From contig NC_064756.1 of NCBI RefSeq assembly GCF_011397635.1, forward strand, positions 19,956,907 through 20,020,906: a DNA stretch of 64,000 nt, in the 5' to 3' direction. Source of the stretch: Epinephelus fuscoguttatus. Lineage: Eukaryota; Chordata; Actinopteri; Perciformes; Serranidae. Below are positions 24,840 through 59,697 of this stretch, piece after piece. The translations under genes and the position numbers were made by a program. The notes below the pieces were generated by a model. It saw only the letters and a program-made list of their open reading frames with translations. It was not told the DNA's origin and ran no database searches. Numbering within the stretch: the stretch's first letter is position 1; the number at the start of each line of letters is the position of its first letter.

Positions 24840-25060
24840 ACACTATATTGGTAAATGAGCTACACCTTCATGGCACTTCGTAGGACAAAATACTTTGCAA
24901 TGCCTCTCTTTTACCCACGTGTACATACTCCTATATTGGCCATCAACTGCAATTTGAGGTTCAGTTGTTCAAGTACACTTTGACATGTAGAAAGGAGGAG
25001 CCGGGATCGAACAATTAAATGACAACCTGTTTGACCCTCTGTACCACAGCGTCACCCAAA
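24840..25060 (-). mobile_element. SINE-like repeat, minus strand
   Basis: On the minus strand, GCTGTGGTACAGAGGGT... and GTTCGATCCCGGCTCCTCC look like the A/B-box head of a tRNA-derived fish SINE. A conserved-looking body follows (ACATGTCAAAGTGTACTTG, TTGCAGTTGATGGCC). Confidence 0.6.
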
Positions 25061-25104
25061 CTCCCCAGTTATTACAAACAGCACAATGCAACACAGACGC
25101 AGGA

Positions 25105-27872
25105 GAGACGCTGTGAGAGGTTTTATTTCATTGTGTCTCATGAGATCTTGTGCATGTTAGCATGTCATGATCACACAGAGGCTTTTATTAAACGTTTCGT
25201 GTGTAGATTCATGGTTAACACATATTGCGTTTATTTTCTCATTCACAATTGGCAAACATTATTTACAGCCGATTCTATTTCATATAAAATCTTCACACCA
25301 ACACTGCGTGACCCTGACACACGCTCACCTCTCAGAATTCATACTCACACATTCACAGACACGGTATAAGAAAGGAAAAATAAAATACAAAACTGTCTCT
25401 CTACACAGAAATCAGGTTTAACTTAACTGATGACAGCTGCTTTTGTTAAAAGAAGGAGGAAAGAACATCTTCTTAAAGTGAGTGGAAATCAAGGCAAATT
25501 ATTAAAGTGTGTGTATTTCTTCAAACATGATGAAAAACATGCACGGCATTCCTACTTTAAGAGCCATCTGATTTTAATGATCCAGTGCATCAGTTTTTAT
25601 TCAGCTGGGAATGTCGACACATGGAGATTCAAAGCAAAGATAACCACAAGTTTGGTTTTTTGAAGTTCACCTCATACGCTAGAAGATGCTTCGAGTTCAA
25701 TTTTATGCCATGTCAGACAGGATTAACAACAGTTTTTCTTCCTCTAATGACTCTTCAACTTACTGCTCCCCTGATTTGCGCATATACGCCATGTAAATGT
25801 TGCCGTACGATGACTTAAGAGCTTCTTAACAAAGGAGAGAAATGAAAAACGGCTTATTGTCGCATTATTGTCAAGGCAACCATGTCCCTTAACACTGGCT
25901 ACTACAGGGTTCCCACACATTTTTACCAACGAGTTTAACTTTTCCATATTTTACAACATTTCCATGGCTTTAAATAGTTTGAAATAGCCTGGACACCTCT
26001 CTGACAACAAGTGATTTAAAGAAGGGCACAATCCCAAATGGGGTCTGCTCCTCTTTGGAGTTGTGTTACATTTGTCGTTGGATGCCTTAAATTATTAAAC
26101 ACCCACTACTACCTGCACTTCCACTAACAAGCTGCATGCACTGTGTATCATGTGATACTAGCAACATTTCAATGGTCACACAGTGCAGCACGAGATTTTA
26201 GTGTCAGACATTTTTGTTTTTATTTCCTAACTTGTCCAAGAATTTCACAACTGTGGGAACCCTGCAATTATATTTACGCACACATAGTTATGTACTGAGT
26301 AGCTTTAAACCTCTGTGTGACTTCAGTCCCAACTGAAACTCTCATTTGATTAATTTTTGCAGCTTTTAACCACACTTTGGTTGCATGGATTATGATCTAT
26401 ATGCCCTTTGTTTTACAATGAGTTTGGAAAATGTGGATTTCTTTGCACTGGATCTTTAAACCATGTAGCATGCTTGATTCCTGGACAGTGATCAGTAATG
26501 GACGGACAAACGTAGTCTGACTTCTGCACTCTTCAGTACTGTTTAGTGGCGGAATAAAGACTGAATAAACACATTCAAACAACAAAACTGATAATCCTCG
26601 TTATGAGACATGGTGAGAATGCACATCCTCGGATCAAAAACAGGGCACAGACTCAATGCGACATGCGACAAAAGTAAGCAGTAACTTTCCATTTACAGAC
26701 AGTTTATCCTACAACAAACCTATAATTAAAACAAAAAAGGGAAAAGCAACAAAATACATTCTTGTTTTATGATTACATATTTAGAGATTTCTTTCTGGGC
26801 CAATGATATGGGACGATCCTTGCTTTCCATTTTAGTGCAAGTGACCTCCATGCATACATTAGAGCACCCCGCACTTTCTGAGTAAGGGTTTCATTCAAGC
26901 ATTTCATTGGTAACATATTCTCCCTGATGCTTAAAAGCTTTTGAGAAACTCGCTCCCATGATGGTGATGGTGATGATTCTGGCCACATTTACTCACTGGA
27001 AAAATACAAAACTGCTGAACCCAGGCCAGCCAGCCTGGAGTCACCTGTGTAGAAACAGTGCAACATTGTAATTCAGCAGCCATTTAAATCAGAATTTCTC
27101 TCTCTTCCTACCACCTGAGTATAGGACGGATCAAATATTATCTATTCGCTCTATGCTATGTTGCTGCTTTCTGTCACGTACTATAGCCCGACGGGACTGT
27201 AAACTTTACAGAAGCCAAGGCACAGTGTTGGATTCAGTCTCCTAAAGGCTCGGACACTTCAATGTGGCGATGCTGTCTCAGATAAAAGAAACATTTCTGA
27301 TTTCCTAGCTCAAAGCAGTACTGAGAAATGTGAGATATCAGCGGGGAGATTGTGTGAGATATAGCACTTCCATCCAGAGTTCATTACACATCCACTAAAC
27401 AAGAGTTTATTTGGACTTTATGGCTGGAACCCCTCAGCCAGGCAGGACAGGTAGTGGTCTAACAGAGCACTCTTGCATGGCTCGGAAATGGAAAAAGCTG
27501 CGGAACTCAAAACCTGCTACAGAAGGACGGATGAGGGCCACAGTGGACCAAACCTTTATTTCTCCCTCCCTCTTCTTATCACCTTCGGTCTTTTCTCCTG
27601 ATCCAGTCAGGTAGAGATGGAGCAAGCCCTTCAGTCCAGACATCAGCAGGATGCTCTTAAAAGTAATAATTTAGTAGCACTAATAACTGAGTGACTGGGA
27701 GTGAGTCCGTAGAGCTCGTTGGTATAACAGAACAAAGTGTCTCTATCACTCATATCTTCGTCATAAAGAGAGACAGATGCTGTCTACAGTTCAGTCTGTT
27801 CCTTGTTGGTTAAATTTAAGGGGGAGATCAAAATAAAATACTGAGCCAACAGCAGAATCGGTGCAATTGTTC
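25105..27872 (-). other. Probable CPD 3' UTR
   Basis: After the CPD stop, minus-strand polyadenylation hexamers (TTTATT on the plus strand) occur at about 27555, 27407 and 25122. The last lies just before a SINE and could be the distal end, giving a 3' UTR of about 2.8 kb. A small repeat with 13-bp inverted ends (25905-26264) lies inside. No other gene is visible in this stretch. Which signal is used cannot be told from sequence. Confidence 0.4.
25905..26264. mobile_element. Short element with 13-bp inverted ends
   Basis: CAGGGTTCCCACA at the left and TGTGGGAACCCTG at the right are perfect inverted repeats 360 bp apart. A related copy lies at 50013-50437. There is no clear target duplication. 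It sits inside the probable CPD 3' UTR. Confidence 0.65.
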
Positions 27873-49067
<21,195 letters not shown>

Positions 49068-49250
49068 GTTGTTGTATCTGCTACTTCTACACCATGTGGG
49101 CTTTTAAATTAAAGAATAAACACCAGGTCCGGTAGTTTGGCTCCCCAGCGACAGACGTATTTTCGCTGTCAGAACCAGTCTGGCCTCTGTTTGCTGTTTC
49201 CATCTACTTCCGCTCAGAGGGGCGGAGCTCCACGATGACGTAACATTTTA
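49068..49250 (-). promoter_or_regulatory. CPD 5' UTR and proximal promoter
   Basis: The sequence before the CPD start has no TATA box. It includes a GC box (GGGGCGGAGC, about 49219-49228) and a CRE-like TGACGTAA (49236-49243). This fits a broadly expressed TATA-less promoter. Transcription start not determined. Confidence 0.45.
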
Positions 49251-49516
49251 AGGTGGACCGGTGGAGTTACACTTTTTTTTTTTTAACTGTATTGACTTTT
49301 TTGCCCAAACTTCCACAATTTATGACGTTAACAGACTCCAACACCATCTGATAATGTTTCATCGACATGAATCATATCTAAACAGATGTTTGTCTATTTT
49401 CTGTGTTTTTAAGAGGCATGACAGGCATTATATCATCCCAAGACCTGAGCTTTTGTTTGGCATGCATATTTAATATCTTGTAGCTATTTGGGCTGAGTAA
49501 GATCTGATACATATAA

Positions 49517-49945
49517 AAAAAAAACACTAAACACTGTCAACAATAATTAAGTCCAAATTTCCTCAAACAAGACTATGATAAAGTCCCAGTGTCTTCAGAC
49601 AAGTAGCTTACTTCCTAAATATCAGCGTCTTAGCTTGTTACCGTTGCTAAAAATGGTCAAATATGTTGCCATATCTAACTACAAACTTTATTAATCATAA
49701 ATAAGTTTAAACCATTAAATTTGATCAGGTTTTGACTCTTGTTCACTTCTGTGTCGGGATCGGCTGCAGACTTGGCAGAGATGGCTGCCATTTTGTTTTA
49801 ACATGGATTAGTGTATTGTGGTCTTAGATGGCACAAAGAAATGTCCAGGAACAAGGACAGCAGGTGTAAATTAAGTAGTTTGAAGTATAAGGTCAAGTAA
49901 ACCCAAAATGTGATGTCCTCATGTGAGGACACAAGGTCTCAGGGG
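49517..49945 (-). repeat. Dispersed repeat, copy 1
   Basis: This is a divergent reverse-complement copy of 62999-63360. Shared landmarks include TAAAGTCCCAGTGTC, TAACATGGATTAGTGTATTG and GGTCAAGTAAACCCAAAATG. It sits between CPD and CRYBA1. Class unknown. Confidence 0.7.
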
Positions 49946-50012
49946 GATATATTTCATCTTTTTGAATATGTCGATATCGTATGGATATCGTGATATGAGA
50001 CTAGACATTGTC

Positions 50013-50437
50013 CAGGTTTACCACACATTTTCATGGACACATTTTTAAAACTTTTCAGTGACTTTTAAAGGACCAGTAAAAAATTCTTGCCCTACTTGCC
50101 TGGCAATTTTCAAATATATAAGATTCAAACGTAATTTCAGCTAGCTGGCATACATGAGGAGAGAGATGGAAATATAGAATATAGAATATAGAAAATAGAA
50201 AAATAGAAACATACATGATAGTAACAAAATGTCACATCGACACATGTTAGAGTTACATTACATAGAAGGTATTCCATGGGAAATTACTGTAACACTTGTA
50301 TGATACATAAAACAAAATTTCATGACTTTTTCAAAAGTTTCTGTAATTTTTATTAATTCCATGACTTTTCCAGGCCTGGAAAATGTGACTGTAAAGTTCC
50401 ATGACTTTTCCAGGTTTCCATGACCGTGGGAACCCTG
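50013..50437. mobile_element. Short element related to 25905-26264
   Basis: The right end CCGTGGGAACCCTG matches the end of the other copy. The left end CAGGTTTACCACACATTTT is a degenerate version of the inverted repeat. TTCCATGACTTTTCCAGG repeats near the right end. Confidence 0.55.
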
Positions 50438-52694
50438 ATGGTCTTAGATTTTTTTTTTATATTGTAGTATCGTGAGTGATGTCTTCTCTTGGTTTTAAAG
50501 GCTGCATTACCAGAGGCACAGCACCAAACTAAACCATTTTGAGCCTTGAAGGGGTGAAACGTGCTACAAAGAACTTCCGCTATAATTCTAAACAAAGTTC
50601 AGTTCTTGAACTTCAATTTATTAATGGCATAAATTATTTAGAAAAAAATTGATGCCCTGGGTAATTAGTCCCACTTTCCCCTCGCTATGACACCCCTGTG
50701 CTTTACAGTAAAATGATGTAATGTTCTGAACTCAACAGACCGTCATAGCTGTTTTATCATTTGTCTTTACCCACTTAGTCATTATATCCACATCAGTGGT
50801 GACTTTGTATGAATAATTTCATAGTGTAAATATTTTATGAAAGCACCATGAGTCAAAGCTACAATATCGACGCAATATCGATTTTAAGGTATTTGATCAA
50901 AAATATCTTGACTTTTGTGTTTCTCCATATCGCTGTGCTCAAATATAAAACTGCTAATACTTTCATACCATTACAACATAAATTCAATGTCATAAATGAC
51001 CAGAAACTTCAAGCACCCCTCTTTGTTTGTTTGTGTTTATTGTTATGATTTTACTTTCATACATTTTTAGCATTTTTTTTTTAAAAAAACTTTTCTTTCT
51101 TTCCCTATTATACATCCATTGACTCCTACGTATTTTGCTCTCCAGTATGTTCTCAGTAGACTTGAACTTGTACAATGCCAAATCATTTGTACTGTATGTT
51201 AACAAAGGAACTTTAGATATGTGTAAAGTAACAAGTGGGGGCCAAATATACTGCTGATTAGATGTAATTTTGTACTACTGAGGAAGTCAGAGTGCTGTAT
51301 GTATGTTTTATGACTCAGACCTCCGGATATGTTTCCTGTTTGCTTGTATCTTTTCCTATGGCCACAGCACACACCAGACATTTTCTGCTGCACTACTAAT
51401 TGCACTGCAGGAATTGGTCAAAAAGACCCAAAGACATATACATATATTAAAAAAAAAAAAAAAAAAAAAAGCAGGAACTCAGGCAGGGTCTTTAATGGTC
51501 TAGACTATTTTCAATCCTTTATCACTCAAGCTTTCAGCTGAAACTTGGCCATGGCCATTCACTAACGTCACACAGACTTGATAAGTCTGATAAGTTTTTT
51601 TTAAAATACGTGCTAAATAAACAAACAAAAAATAAGTGTGGAGTGTTTCTCTTTGCTTGAGAGATTTGATTCTCTATATATATATATATTTTGCTGTCAG
51701 TCCTGCAGAAAGTCTGTAAGTCTTTATCTTGTGGAGATCTGATTCAATATAAAGATTTTTGAGTTAATATTTTCTGACCACTCTGACCCTAGAGCTCTAA
51801 CTGAAAATGAATTTCACTGTGTGGTTTCCTTATCAGTGCCATTAACTGTTATCAGTAACCTTAATACAGTGGCTCTTATTGTGTGCATGGGTGGAGCAGC
51901 CACAAGTTGTTTGTGTTTTGAAAACTGCATTTTAAATTGTTGATTAAGTGTTTATTCTCTGTTACAATGATATCAGTAGATGGTATTGTCAGGGGAAACT
52001 GTTGCTCATTATTTCCAGTGATTAGCCAGTAGCACTGACGACATGTTGGGGATGTTTTTGTGTGTGTTATTTTCATATATGGAAATACAAATTTTATGTA
52101 AGACTTCCTAAAATAGAACAGACACCAGGACTAAGCTTAATGTGGGCTTGTGAGGTCCTTGTTGTGTTTAAGGTACTGCATGAATGGAGAAGCCTTCACT
52201 GCAATATCAAACTTCCCAAAAGCAAAGACTGACAATAATTGACCACTGAGCACCACAGAGGTTAGCAGCAGACTCTTGAGTTTCTGTTTATTTTATGTTG
52301 CCCATTCCTTCTTTACTGATCACTGGTAGCACCATCTTTACCCACAAATACGAGAAGCAACATGACACCTCCACCCTGCCGCCGTGAGGCCTTTAACTTC
52401 CTCCTCATCTCTCCTCAGTGGGGCGTCAGTCAGGCGTTTCTCTTCAGTGACCGTTTCTTTCCTTCCTGAACTCTTTCCATCGTTTCTCTTTAGCTTCATT
52501 TGGCAACAGAACGAAACAAAAGTGTGGTAAACATCTTGATTGTGAAGCACCGGCGGAGCGTCAGCCTCAGCTCACTGAGGTCTGACAGAGCTGGCTAAAG
52601 CTTGGAATGACTGGGTGAAGGGGGGAGGAAGAGGAGGAGGAGGAGGAGCTGGAGGAGGTAAAGAGTGAGAGGCTGGGAGGGGAGGCTGCAGGTC

Positions 52695-55157
52695 TCATTG
52701 CTGGATTCGACGCAGCGACTGCACCTGGAAGGACTGAGCATGGGAGCCCCACTCTCTGTAATGTTTGTACTCGCCGCCATGACGATCACACTCCATGATG
52801 TACTGGTAACCACGGTAACCTGGAAACTGATAGCACACCCAGCTGGAAGAGGAGAGAGGGAGGGGTGGAGAGGGAAAGGAAAGCAGTGGTTAATGATTGA
52901 AAATAACCACACTTCAAAACTATTTGAGAAGAGGGCAGCGGTAAAATACTACAGGTGTCTTTAAAACTGTCACTGTGAACAATTTGCTCACTCCATCATT
53001 ATTTCACTATACAGTGAAATATGAAAGGTAGAGAGACACTATCAGGTTAGGCTAGTCATTTAAGATGACTTCTGTATTTCTGTCACATTTAATCAACCTA
53101 AAACTTGGATCTTGAATACAGTAGGAGCATCTGGCGGTACAGTGGTGCAGTGGTTAGCATTGTCACCTCACTGCAAGAAGGTTTCTGTTTTGAACCCAGG
53201 GTGGGGGAGCCCTTCTGTGTGGAGTTTGCATGTTTTCCCCTTGTCAGAGTGGGTTTTCACTGGTTATTCCGGCTTCCTCCCACAGTCCAAAGACATGCAA
53301 AAAAAAATTTGCAAAAAGGTGTGCATGTGAGTGTGAATGGTTGTCTGTCTCTATGTGTCAGCCCTGTGATAGTCTGGTGACCTGTCCAGGGTGTACCCTG
53401 CCTCTTGCCCAATGCCGGCTGGGATAGGCTTGTGCAAATGGTGTTGCTGTACCTCAGCAGAAGCTGTTCCTCTACTGCCGGGTACAATCAGTGTCAAACA
53501 CCGTACTATCTCTATATTTTGTCACTTTCAAATGTGTTAAAAAGTGGAAAACAAGAATGTAAAAATCTGTTACGTAGGCGACATCACTGTAAACTGTTTT
53601 TGTTAAGTTTTAGTATATCATAAAAATGTCATATAAAATTCACTGTGTGTGCACTTTTCCTGTGCGACCATCAATTATTTGCTGGATCCCTAAAATAGCA
53701 CTGAGTCATCAAAACTTCAAAACACCTGATCGAAGATTTTTGTTTCAAAATGCTCTAAAATGTTTCTACAAATTTTTCTTAGGGAGAATTCCCCATAGAC
53801 TCTCCTTTGAGGGCTTAATTGCAGAAGGTGTCAATTCAAAATGGCTGCCCCCCCAAATGTTAAATATAGATGACTGCAAATTAAGTGACAAAATGAAGTT
53901 GCAATAAATAATGAAATACATAATATGCACCTGCGGAATGGGATCAGGTGGTTGCTGGGATGTCTGTGTTCGCACATTGTGTGGCTCTATAGCGTACCAG
54001 CATAAACAAAGTGTGTTTTACTGATATCACTGATATACTGATTTGTTTTGTTTTGCTCTATGAGTTTCAATGTTGCATGTTGGTTGATGCCAGCATTCAC
54101 ATGGCAGAAGCCTGTAGAGAGCAATCCATCTCAGTGCAGAGGCTGACACTTACGAGCCGCTCTGAACTTGCATGGATCCAATCTCGTTGTTGCCCCAGCC
54201 CATGGCCTGCAGAGACGGGTAGTCATCATTTATCTCCCACTGGCGTCCCATGAAGTTCTCCCTCTCAAACAAAACCATCTTGGACTCCTTGTGGTTCTGT
54301 GTGCAAGAAAAGAAAAGTCAGTTATCATATTAACCTAACATGTGTCTGAATTATGGCAGTGCATAAGGTTACAGTCTTGTTTTAGCTGTAACCAGCAGCT
54401 GGGGTAAGCCGCGCTGTGGGTTCATCACACATGAAAACCAAGTGAGTCAACTTGATGAGTCATATTTAGTGCTTTGTAACCGGAGACAGCTGAAAAGTCA
54501 GATAGAGGGTAAACAGCAAGTCTTTGGAATGGGACAGAGACTCACAGCAGAGCAGATGGGGCGGAAGGACATCATCCTCTCAATGTGGTAGGCGTTGCTG
54601 CCGCTCCACGACTCCCAGTGAGGATACTCTCCTCTCTCCAACACAAACTGCTGTCCACAGAAGCTGGAGTGCTCATATCCTGCCCAGCTGTCCCCAGCAA
54701 GCAGACAGACACATGTTCACAACACGCAGGACACTTGTAAAACAGACTGACTAACAGATCGGCTCAACATTTCAGTTGTTGCTGAATACACATGTATTAA
54801 CAGATCTCTTTCCTCTACGCTCTCGGCCTAACTTACGCTCCGCACTCCACCTTCAGGGAGCGGATGTTGTCAACGCCGCACTCCATGATGTTCTGGCAGG
54901 CTGAGGTAAACTCCAGACGCTTCCCCTGGAAGTTCTCCTGGTCATAAACTGTGATCTGGAGAGGACACAAATGCATACATGTAGTATGCACATGCCACAC
55001 GCACACACTGGTGTGTGTACAGACACACACACATCATTGACATCATCAGGCCAGGCATGAAATTAAAAGGAGTGTAATCTGCTTTTGTTAATCATCCGTG
55101 GCGCGACATCACACTCACCTTCCATGGTCCCAGTGGGTTGGGATTATTCAGAGCCAT
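52695..55157 (-). CDS. cryba1: Beta-crystallin A1/A3, complete (196 codons)
   Basis: Structural lens protein. Five coding exons: 55119-55157, 54837-54955, 54546-54687, 54154-54296 and 52695-52842. They total 591 nt including the stop, with all junctions GT..AG and in phase. Each of exons 2-5 encodes one Greek-key motif, the typical beta-crystallin plan: [16 protein letters not shown] (14-53), [14 protein letters not shown] (53-100), [15 protein letters not shown] (107-148) and [14 protein letters not shown] (149-196). The chain ends QSLRRIQQ. The short N-terminus [13 protein letters not shown] matches the fish form and lacks a longer A3-type extension. A polyadenylation hexamer lies at 52287-52292, about 400 nt past the stop. 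Confidence 0.96.
53130..53450 (+). mobile_element. tRNA-derived SINE in CRYBA1 intron
   Basis: GGCGGTACAGTGGTGCAGTG with TTTTGAACCC resembles a tRNA-like A/B-box head. The well-known fish SINE body follows: GTGTGGAGTTTGCATG, CCTCCCACAGTCCAAAGACA, GTCTCTATGTGTCAGCCCTG and GACCTGTCCAGGGTGTACCC. It ends near GCTGGGATAGGCTTG. It lies in the last CRYBA1 intron. Confidence 0.85.
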
Positions 55158-55482
55158 GCTACTGTGTGTCTCAATGCTGATTTACCTTTAGTGCAGAGAG
55201 CAGGGAGAATCATATTCATGTTCATATTAAAGGCTGATTACACATTTCAAACACAACCTGTCACCTCCCCAACATCAACTGGAGCTAATGTTCATTATCA
55301 AATGCCTTTGTGGGATGTATATTCATATTCTTTGTGAAGAATACTGACCCATATGAAAGAACAATAACTATTACATGCCGTCTGTTTGGGTGTGAAACCT
55401 TTCTTGAAGCTAACTACACACTCACACTGATGCTGCAGCTGCCGATGTAGGCACAATGCTGTTTGTTCTCCCAATGCATGGC

Positions 55483-55483
<1 letters not shown>

Positions 55484-55514
<31 letters not shown>
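55484..55514. repeat. (TG)n microsatellite
   Basis: TG dinucleotide run of about 31 bp in the first CRYBA1 intron. Confidence 0.95.
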
Positions 55515-55517
<3 letters not shown>

Positions 55518-55647
55518 CATGTGTCTGACTTCAGTCTATACATTCATGTGGCTCAGCAGAAACAACAAAGACAAAAGACACAGAGATGTTATGTGACAAT
55601 GGTCGGCACAGGTCTATAGGCTGAATGGATCGAGATGGAGGGCTTAC

Positions 55648-55790
55648 CTGACCGGCCCCAAAGAATAGCGGTGCAGTGCTCACAGGGGGCTCCACAAAAA
55701 CGATGTCCTGACCCCAGAGTAAACGGACCTATTTATACATGCTGGTGCTGAAAAGCAGCTGGGCCTGTGGGTCAGGGCAGGAGTCAGCAC
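55648..55790 (-). promoter_or_regulatory. CRYBA1 promoter and non-coding exon 1
   Basis: TATAAATA (55730-55737, minus strand) lies upstream of a short exon with no ATG. This exon ends at a GTAAGCC donor (exon end 55648) and would join coding exon 1 near 55176-55186. About 45 bp upstream of the TATA box is GAGTCAGCA (55781-55789), a Maf-response/AP-1-like half-site. Maf-type sites are established activators of crystallin promoters. Transcription start is inferred near 55705. Confidence 0.6.
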
Positions 55791-56989
55791 ATTGCTGCTC
55801 CAGTCATTGTTCAGCACTGAGCTGCCGGGCTTTAGTCCGCTGCCGTGGAACTGGATGGAGGGCACCGTGCCCAGTGCAGATAAGCGCAAGTTGTAAATGG
55901 TCCATGACCAGTGGGCCGGACCAAGTTCTGGCACAGCCTGGTCCAGGAAACAGATCATCACAGATGTGGATAGTCTTGCCAGTGACTCTGGTGCAAAAGG
56001 CAAAACACATTTATTGTTCAAGTGCAAAGCAAAAAAACAGAAATGTCAGACTATAAACAACATTTCAACTGTGTTGTATTTAAATTCTGGATCAAAAAAC
56101 TTGTTTCAAAATGACAAAAGTGTCCAATAAACAAGCTGAGTTTGTATTTTAATAATGTACTCACTGAGTTCTTTGCACACTGCGCTGTGCTCCGTCTCCA
56201 GTCTGCACACCATGTCCACCTCAACTGACCCCACATCTCTGGTCCTGTCACCTTTTCACTCACTCCTGTATACACACATGCTCAGTCATGGACAGAGACA
56301 AGCACGCAGAGGCCTGTTCATGCAGAAACACATACACTGAGAGCATATAAAGGAGCTCACACACTTACACATCCATTTAAACACTGACAGCAGACCATGA
56401 TGTCAGTATAAACTTTAAATCCTACTTTGTCATTTAATGTAATGATTTTCTTTTCTGTATGACAGTAAAAATAATTAATAATTGATAAATGAAATTATTC
56501 CAAACACTTCACATAAGCTCACAGGTCAGTGTTTTCAAAGAAGGTTCAACTTGCTGTCTAACCTCTAAACTTGTGGTAGCTTTAATAAAGTGTTATATTT
56601 CCATTGTTCATTTAAAGCTACATACAGTATACTCTTAAAGCTGTAGCTGGTAACTTTAATAAAAATAACTTGTTGTCATATTTGCTGAAACTGCCACTAT
56701 ATTCTGACAGTAGGACATGAGACAGATAATCTGTGGGAAAAATGAATGCTCCTCTGGTTCCTCAGAATGAAAACAACTAATCACAGCAGAGGAGTCACTA
56801 AACAGTACACTGAAATATGTTTCTGAAAACATTTGAGACAAGACATAGGCAGTGCAGTACCAGAGGCTTGATTCATACTTGATCAGCACTGCCTAGTTGG
56901 ACACTGTGACCCCACTTCACCAGAGGGGACTGACATGATTGACAGCTGCGTTAGAGACTCCTCAGCTCTGATTGGTTGTTTTCAGTGTA

Positions 56990-58001
56990 TGGCAAGCCGT
57001 TTTAACATTTAATCACGAAGTCTGACTATCCGGAATTACTATTATAGATATCTATAACGTCATTTTGACTAGTAGTAATGTCAATGTAACTAGTATGAAT
57101 TTTAATTTAAGATATCTGTAACGTCATTCTGACTAGTCAAATCTGAATTACAGATATCTGTAACGTCATTTTGACTAGTCAAAACTGAATTACAGATATC
57201 TATGATGTCATTCTGACTAGTCAAAACTGAATTACAGACATCTAAAATGTCATTCTGAATAGTCAAAACTACAGTTACAGATATCTGTAATTCAGTTTTG
57301 ACTAGTAAGATTCAAACTATTTTTGCCATTCATGTGTATGGGGTTTGTCATTATAGATATCTACAATTACATTATGACTATCTATAATTCCAGTTTGAGA
57401 TATCTACAACATCATTTTGACTAGTCATAATTCAGTTACAGATATCTACAACGTCATTTTGACTAGTCATAATTCAGTTACAGATATATACAACGTCATT
57501 TTCACTAGTCATAATTCAGTTACAGATATCTACAACGTCATTTTGACTAGTCATAATTCGAATTCAAGATATCTACAACGTCATTCTGACTATCTGAAAC
57601 TCAATTCAAGATATTTAGAAAGGACCATGTAGATATCTTCAATTGATGATAATTAAAGATATCTTGAACTTGAATTATGACTAGTCAAAATTAAATTGTA
57701 GATATCTCAAACTGGAATTACAGATATCCACAATTCAGTTGCAGATTTCCACAGTAACAATTGCAGATATCCGCAACTACATTGGAGATACCTATAATGA
57801 CAAACCCCATACACATGAATGGCAAAAATAGTTTGAATCTTACTAGTCAAAACTAAATTACAGATATCTGTAATGAGAGTTTTGACTAGTCAAAATCTAA
57901 TTACAGATATCTTGAATAAGAGTTTTGACTAGGCAAAATTATGTTGCAGATATCAGTAATGAATATCCAGTCTAGCAATTAAATGTTAAAACGGCTTGCC
58001 A
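56990..58001. mobile_element. Foldback element, 1,012 bp, with ~42-bp internal repeats
   Basis: Perfect 24-bp inverted ends start TGGCAAGCCGTTTTAACATT and end with the complement. TA flanks both sides (56988-56989 and 58002-58003), as with Tc1/mariner-type insertion. The interior is a degenerate array built from GATATC and ACTAGT palindromes. One clear run has a period near 42 bp (about 57400-57560). A second inverted pair (CATTCATGTGTATGGGGTTT near 57333 and its complement near 57804) lets the element fold on itself. No transposase. Confidence 0.88.
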
Positions 58002-59652
58002 TATTCAGTGCCCTGTGGTAGATTCTAGATGTCACTGGAAGCAGTGGAAAAAGGAGAAGGAACATATTTTTTTTTATAGACTATCTGTGTTACGTATTTC
58101 TTTCAGAATACAGAGACAGTTTTGGCAAATATGGCACACAGTTATTTTTTGTAAAAGTTACCAGCTGTGGCTTTGGTACTCTGGAATCAAATAAACGTCT
58201 GAAACAGTAAATTTGTTTGAGGTTTGTTTGGGAGCAAACTGAGTGTCAGCTATAATTTGAAATATAGAAACCGTCATATCTGTGTTTTTCATTGCTTATT
58301 TAACCCTTTGAAACCTGAGCAAATTGGCTTGATTTTGGAAAAAGGCAATGAACAACTAAAGAAGAGATAACCCCCAAAACTGGCAAGAAATTAGTAGAAA
58401 AAAATTCTAATAATTTTGTAACAGAATTTTAAAATGCAATAATAAAGATGATGATTATGAATATTTTTTCCCTGTTTTTCAAAATATTTTATTTATTTGC
58501 AGTTTGTGGGACATTTACCTACCAAGTGGCTCCTTTTTTTCCTCCCATGTTTTGAAAGAAATCACACCTTTTTACCCAGGGTTCAAAGGTTTAAATACTT
58601 GTGAAAGATGTCTGAAAGCAGCATGAGAAAAGTGACGCTCCAGGTTTCAGAGGGTTTAGCAAACTGATATTTCAGTCACACACAGAAAGATGATGAGAGA
58701 CATGATGTTGACATTGTCTGTCAGGTGACCTTGTACAGACCAATATAAATGTTGTTAGTGTGAATGTAGCGTGACTTGAAAAGGTAAAGATAAAACTATA
58801 ACACCAGGATATATTAGCCTCAGAAACACATCTAAATCCTGTTCTTAAAATGGGGTTGGGGTAAAATTCCCCTGGCCTGCAGGACGGGCTGCATGTTGGT
58901 GGTCACACAGGTGAAAGCAGCACCAGTCCTGTGCACGAACCCTCAAACTGAGGAGTAAGAGCAGAATATTCTGAATCAGAGGGAACCTGATCAAGTTGCT
59001 TCTCTGTTCTTTCTCCCGTGTCTACTCTATAAATGTCTGAAATGGCTTACATGTTATGTGTGAGTCCTATTCTATGCTCTATAATCATTCCTTTCATAAG
59101 TTCATACTGTTAATATTTCCTCACTTTTAAAACAGCTGCATCAAAATCATTAACATGACATCAGGTGGAAATCACAATGTTCTCATGAGGTCAGTCTGTT
59201 TGCAGTTGGCTTTGCAAGCATTTAAAAGAGCATACTGCAACAGGTGTGAGATATTCATGGGCAAATAGTCTGTGGCCTTTTGGTCCTGTTAGTGTGCATG
59301 CACAAATGCGTGTGTGTATATGACATGAGTGTGTGGGTGGGGGTGTATGAGATGTGCATGTATGGATACAGCCTGTCCAGCACTATATACGCAAAACAGT
59401 GTCCGACACTCGCCTGCCCAAACAATAGAGAGATGGATGCTGCTCCTGCTGTCAGCACATTACACACACAGGGCTCAAAGGCTTGGGCCGGCTGCACCAA
59501 GGATCAATAGAAAGAGAGAGAATATGGAGGTGAAAGACAAACAGATCACAGAGAAGCTGGATGTAATGACAGAAGGGAAGGAGAGGGAAAATGGAGGAAG
59601 AGTTCAGAAAGAAAGTGAGGGACAGAATGTAAGGGTGGTGTCTGCAAAAGTA

Positions 59653-59659
<7 letters not shown>

Positions 59660-59697
<38 letters not shown>

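Larger units (their letters stand above)
49251..52694. other. Intergenic spacer between CPD and CRYBA1
   Basis: No coding exon seen. It holds dispersed-repeat copy 1, an element at 50013-50437, an A-run at 51449-51470, a short TA run near 51678, and the likely CRYBA1 3' UTR with its polyadenylation signal at 52287-52292. Confidence 0.6.
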
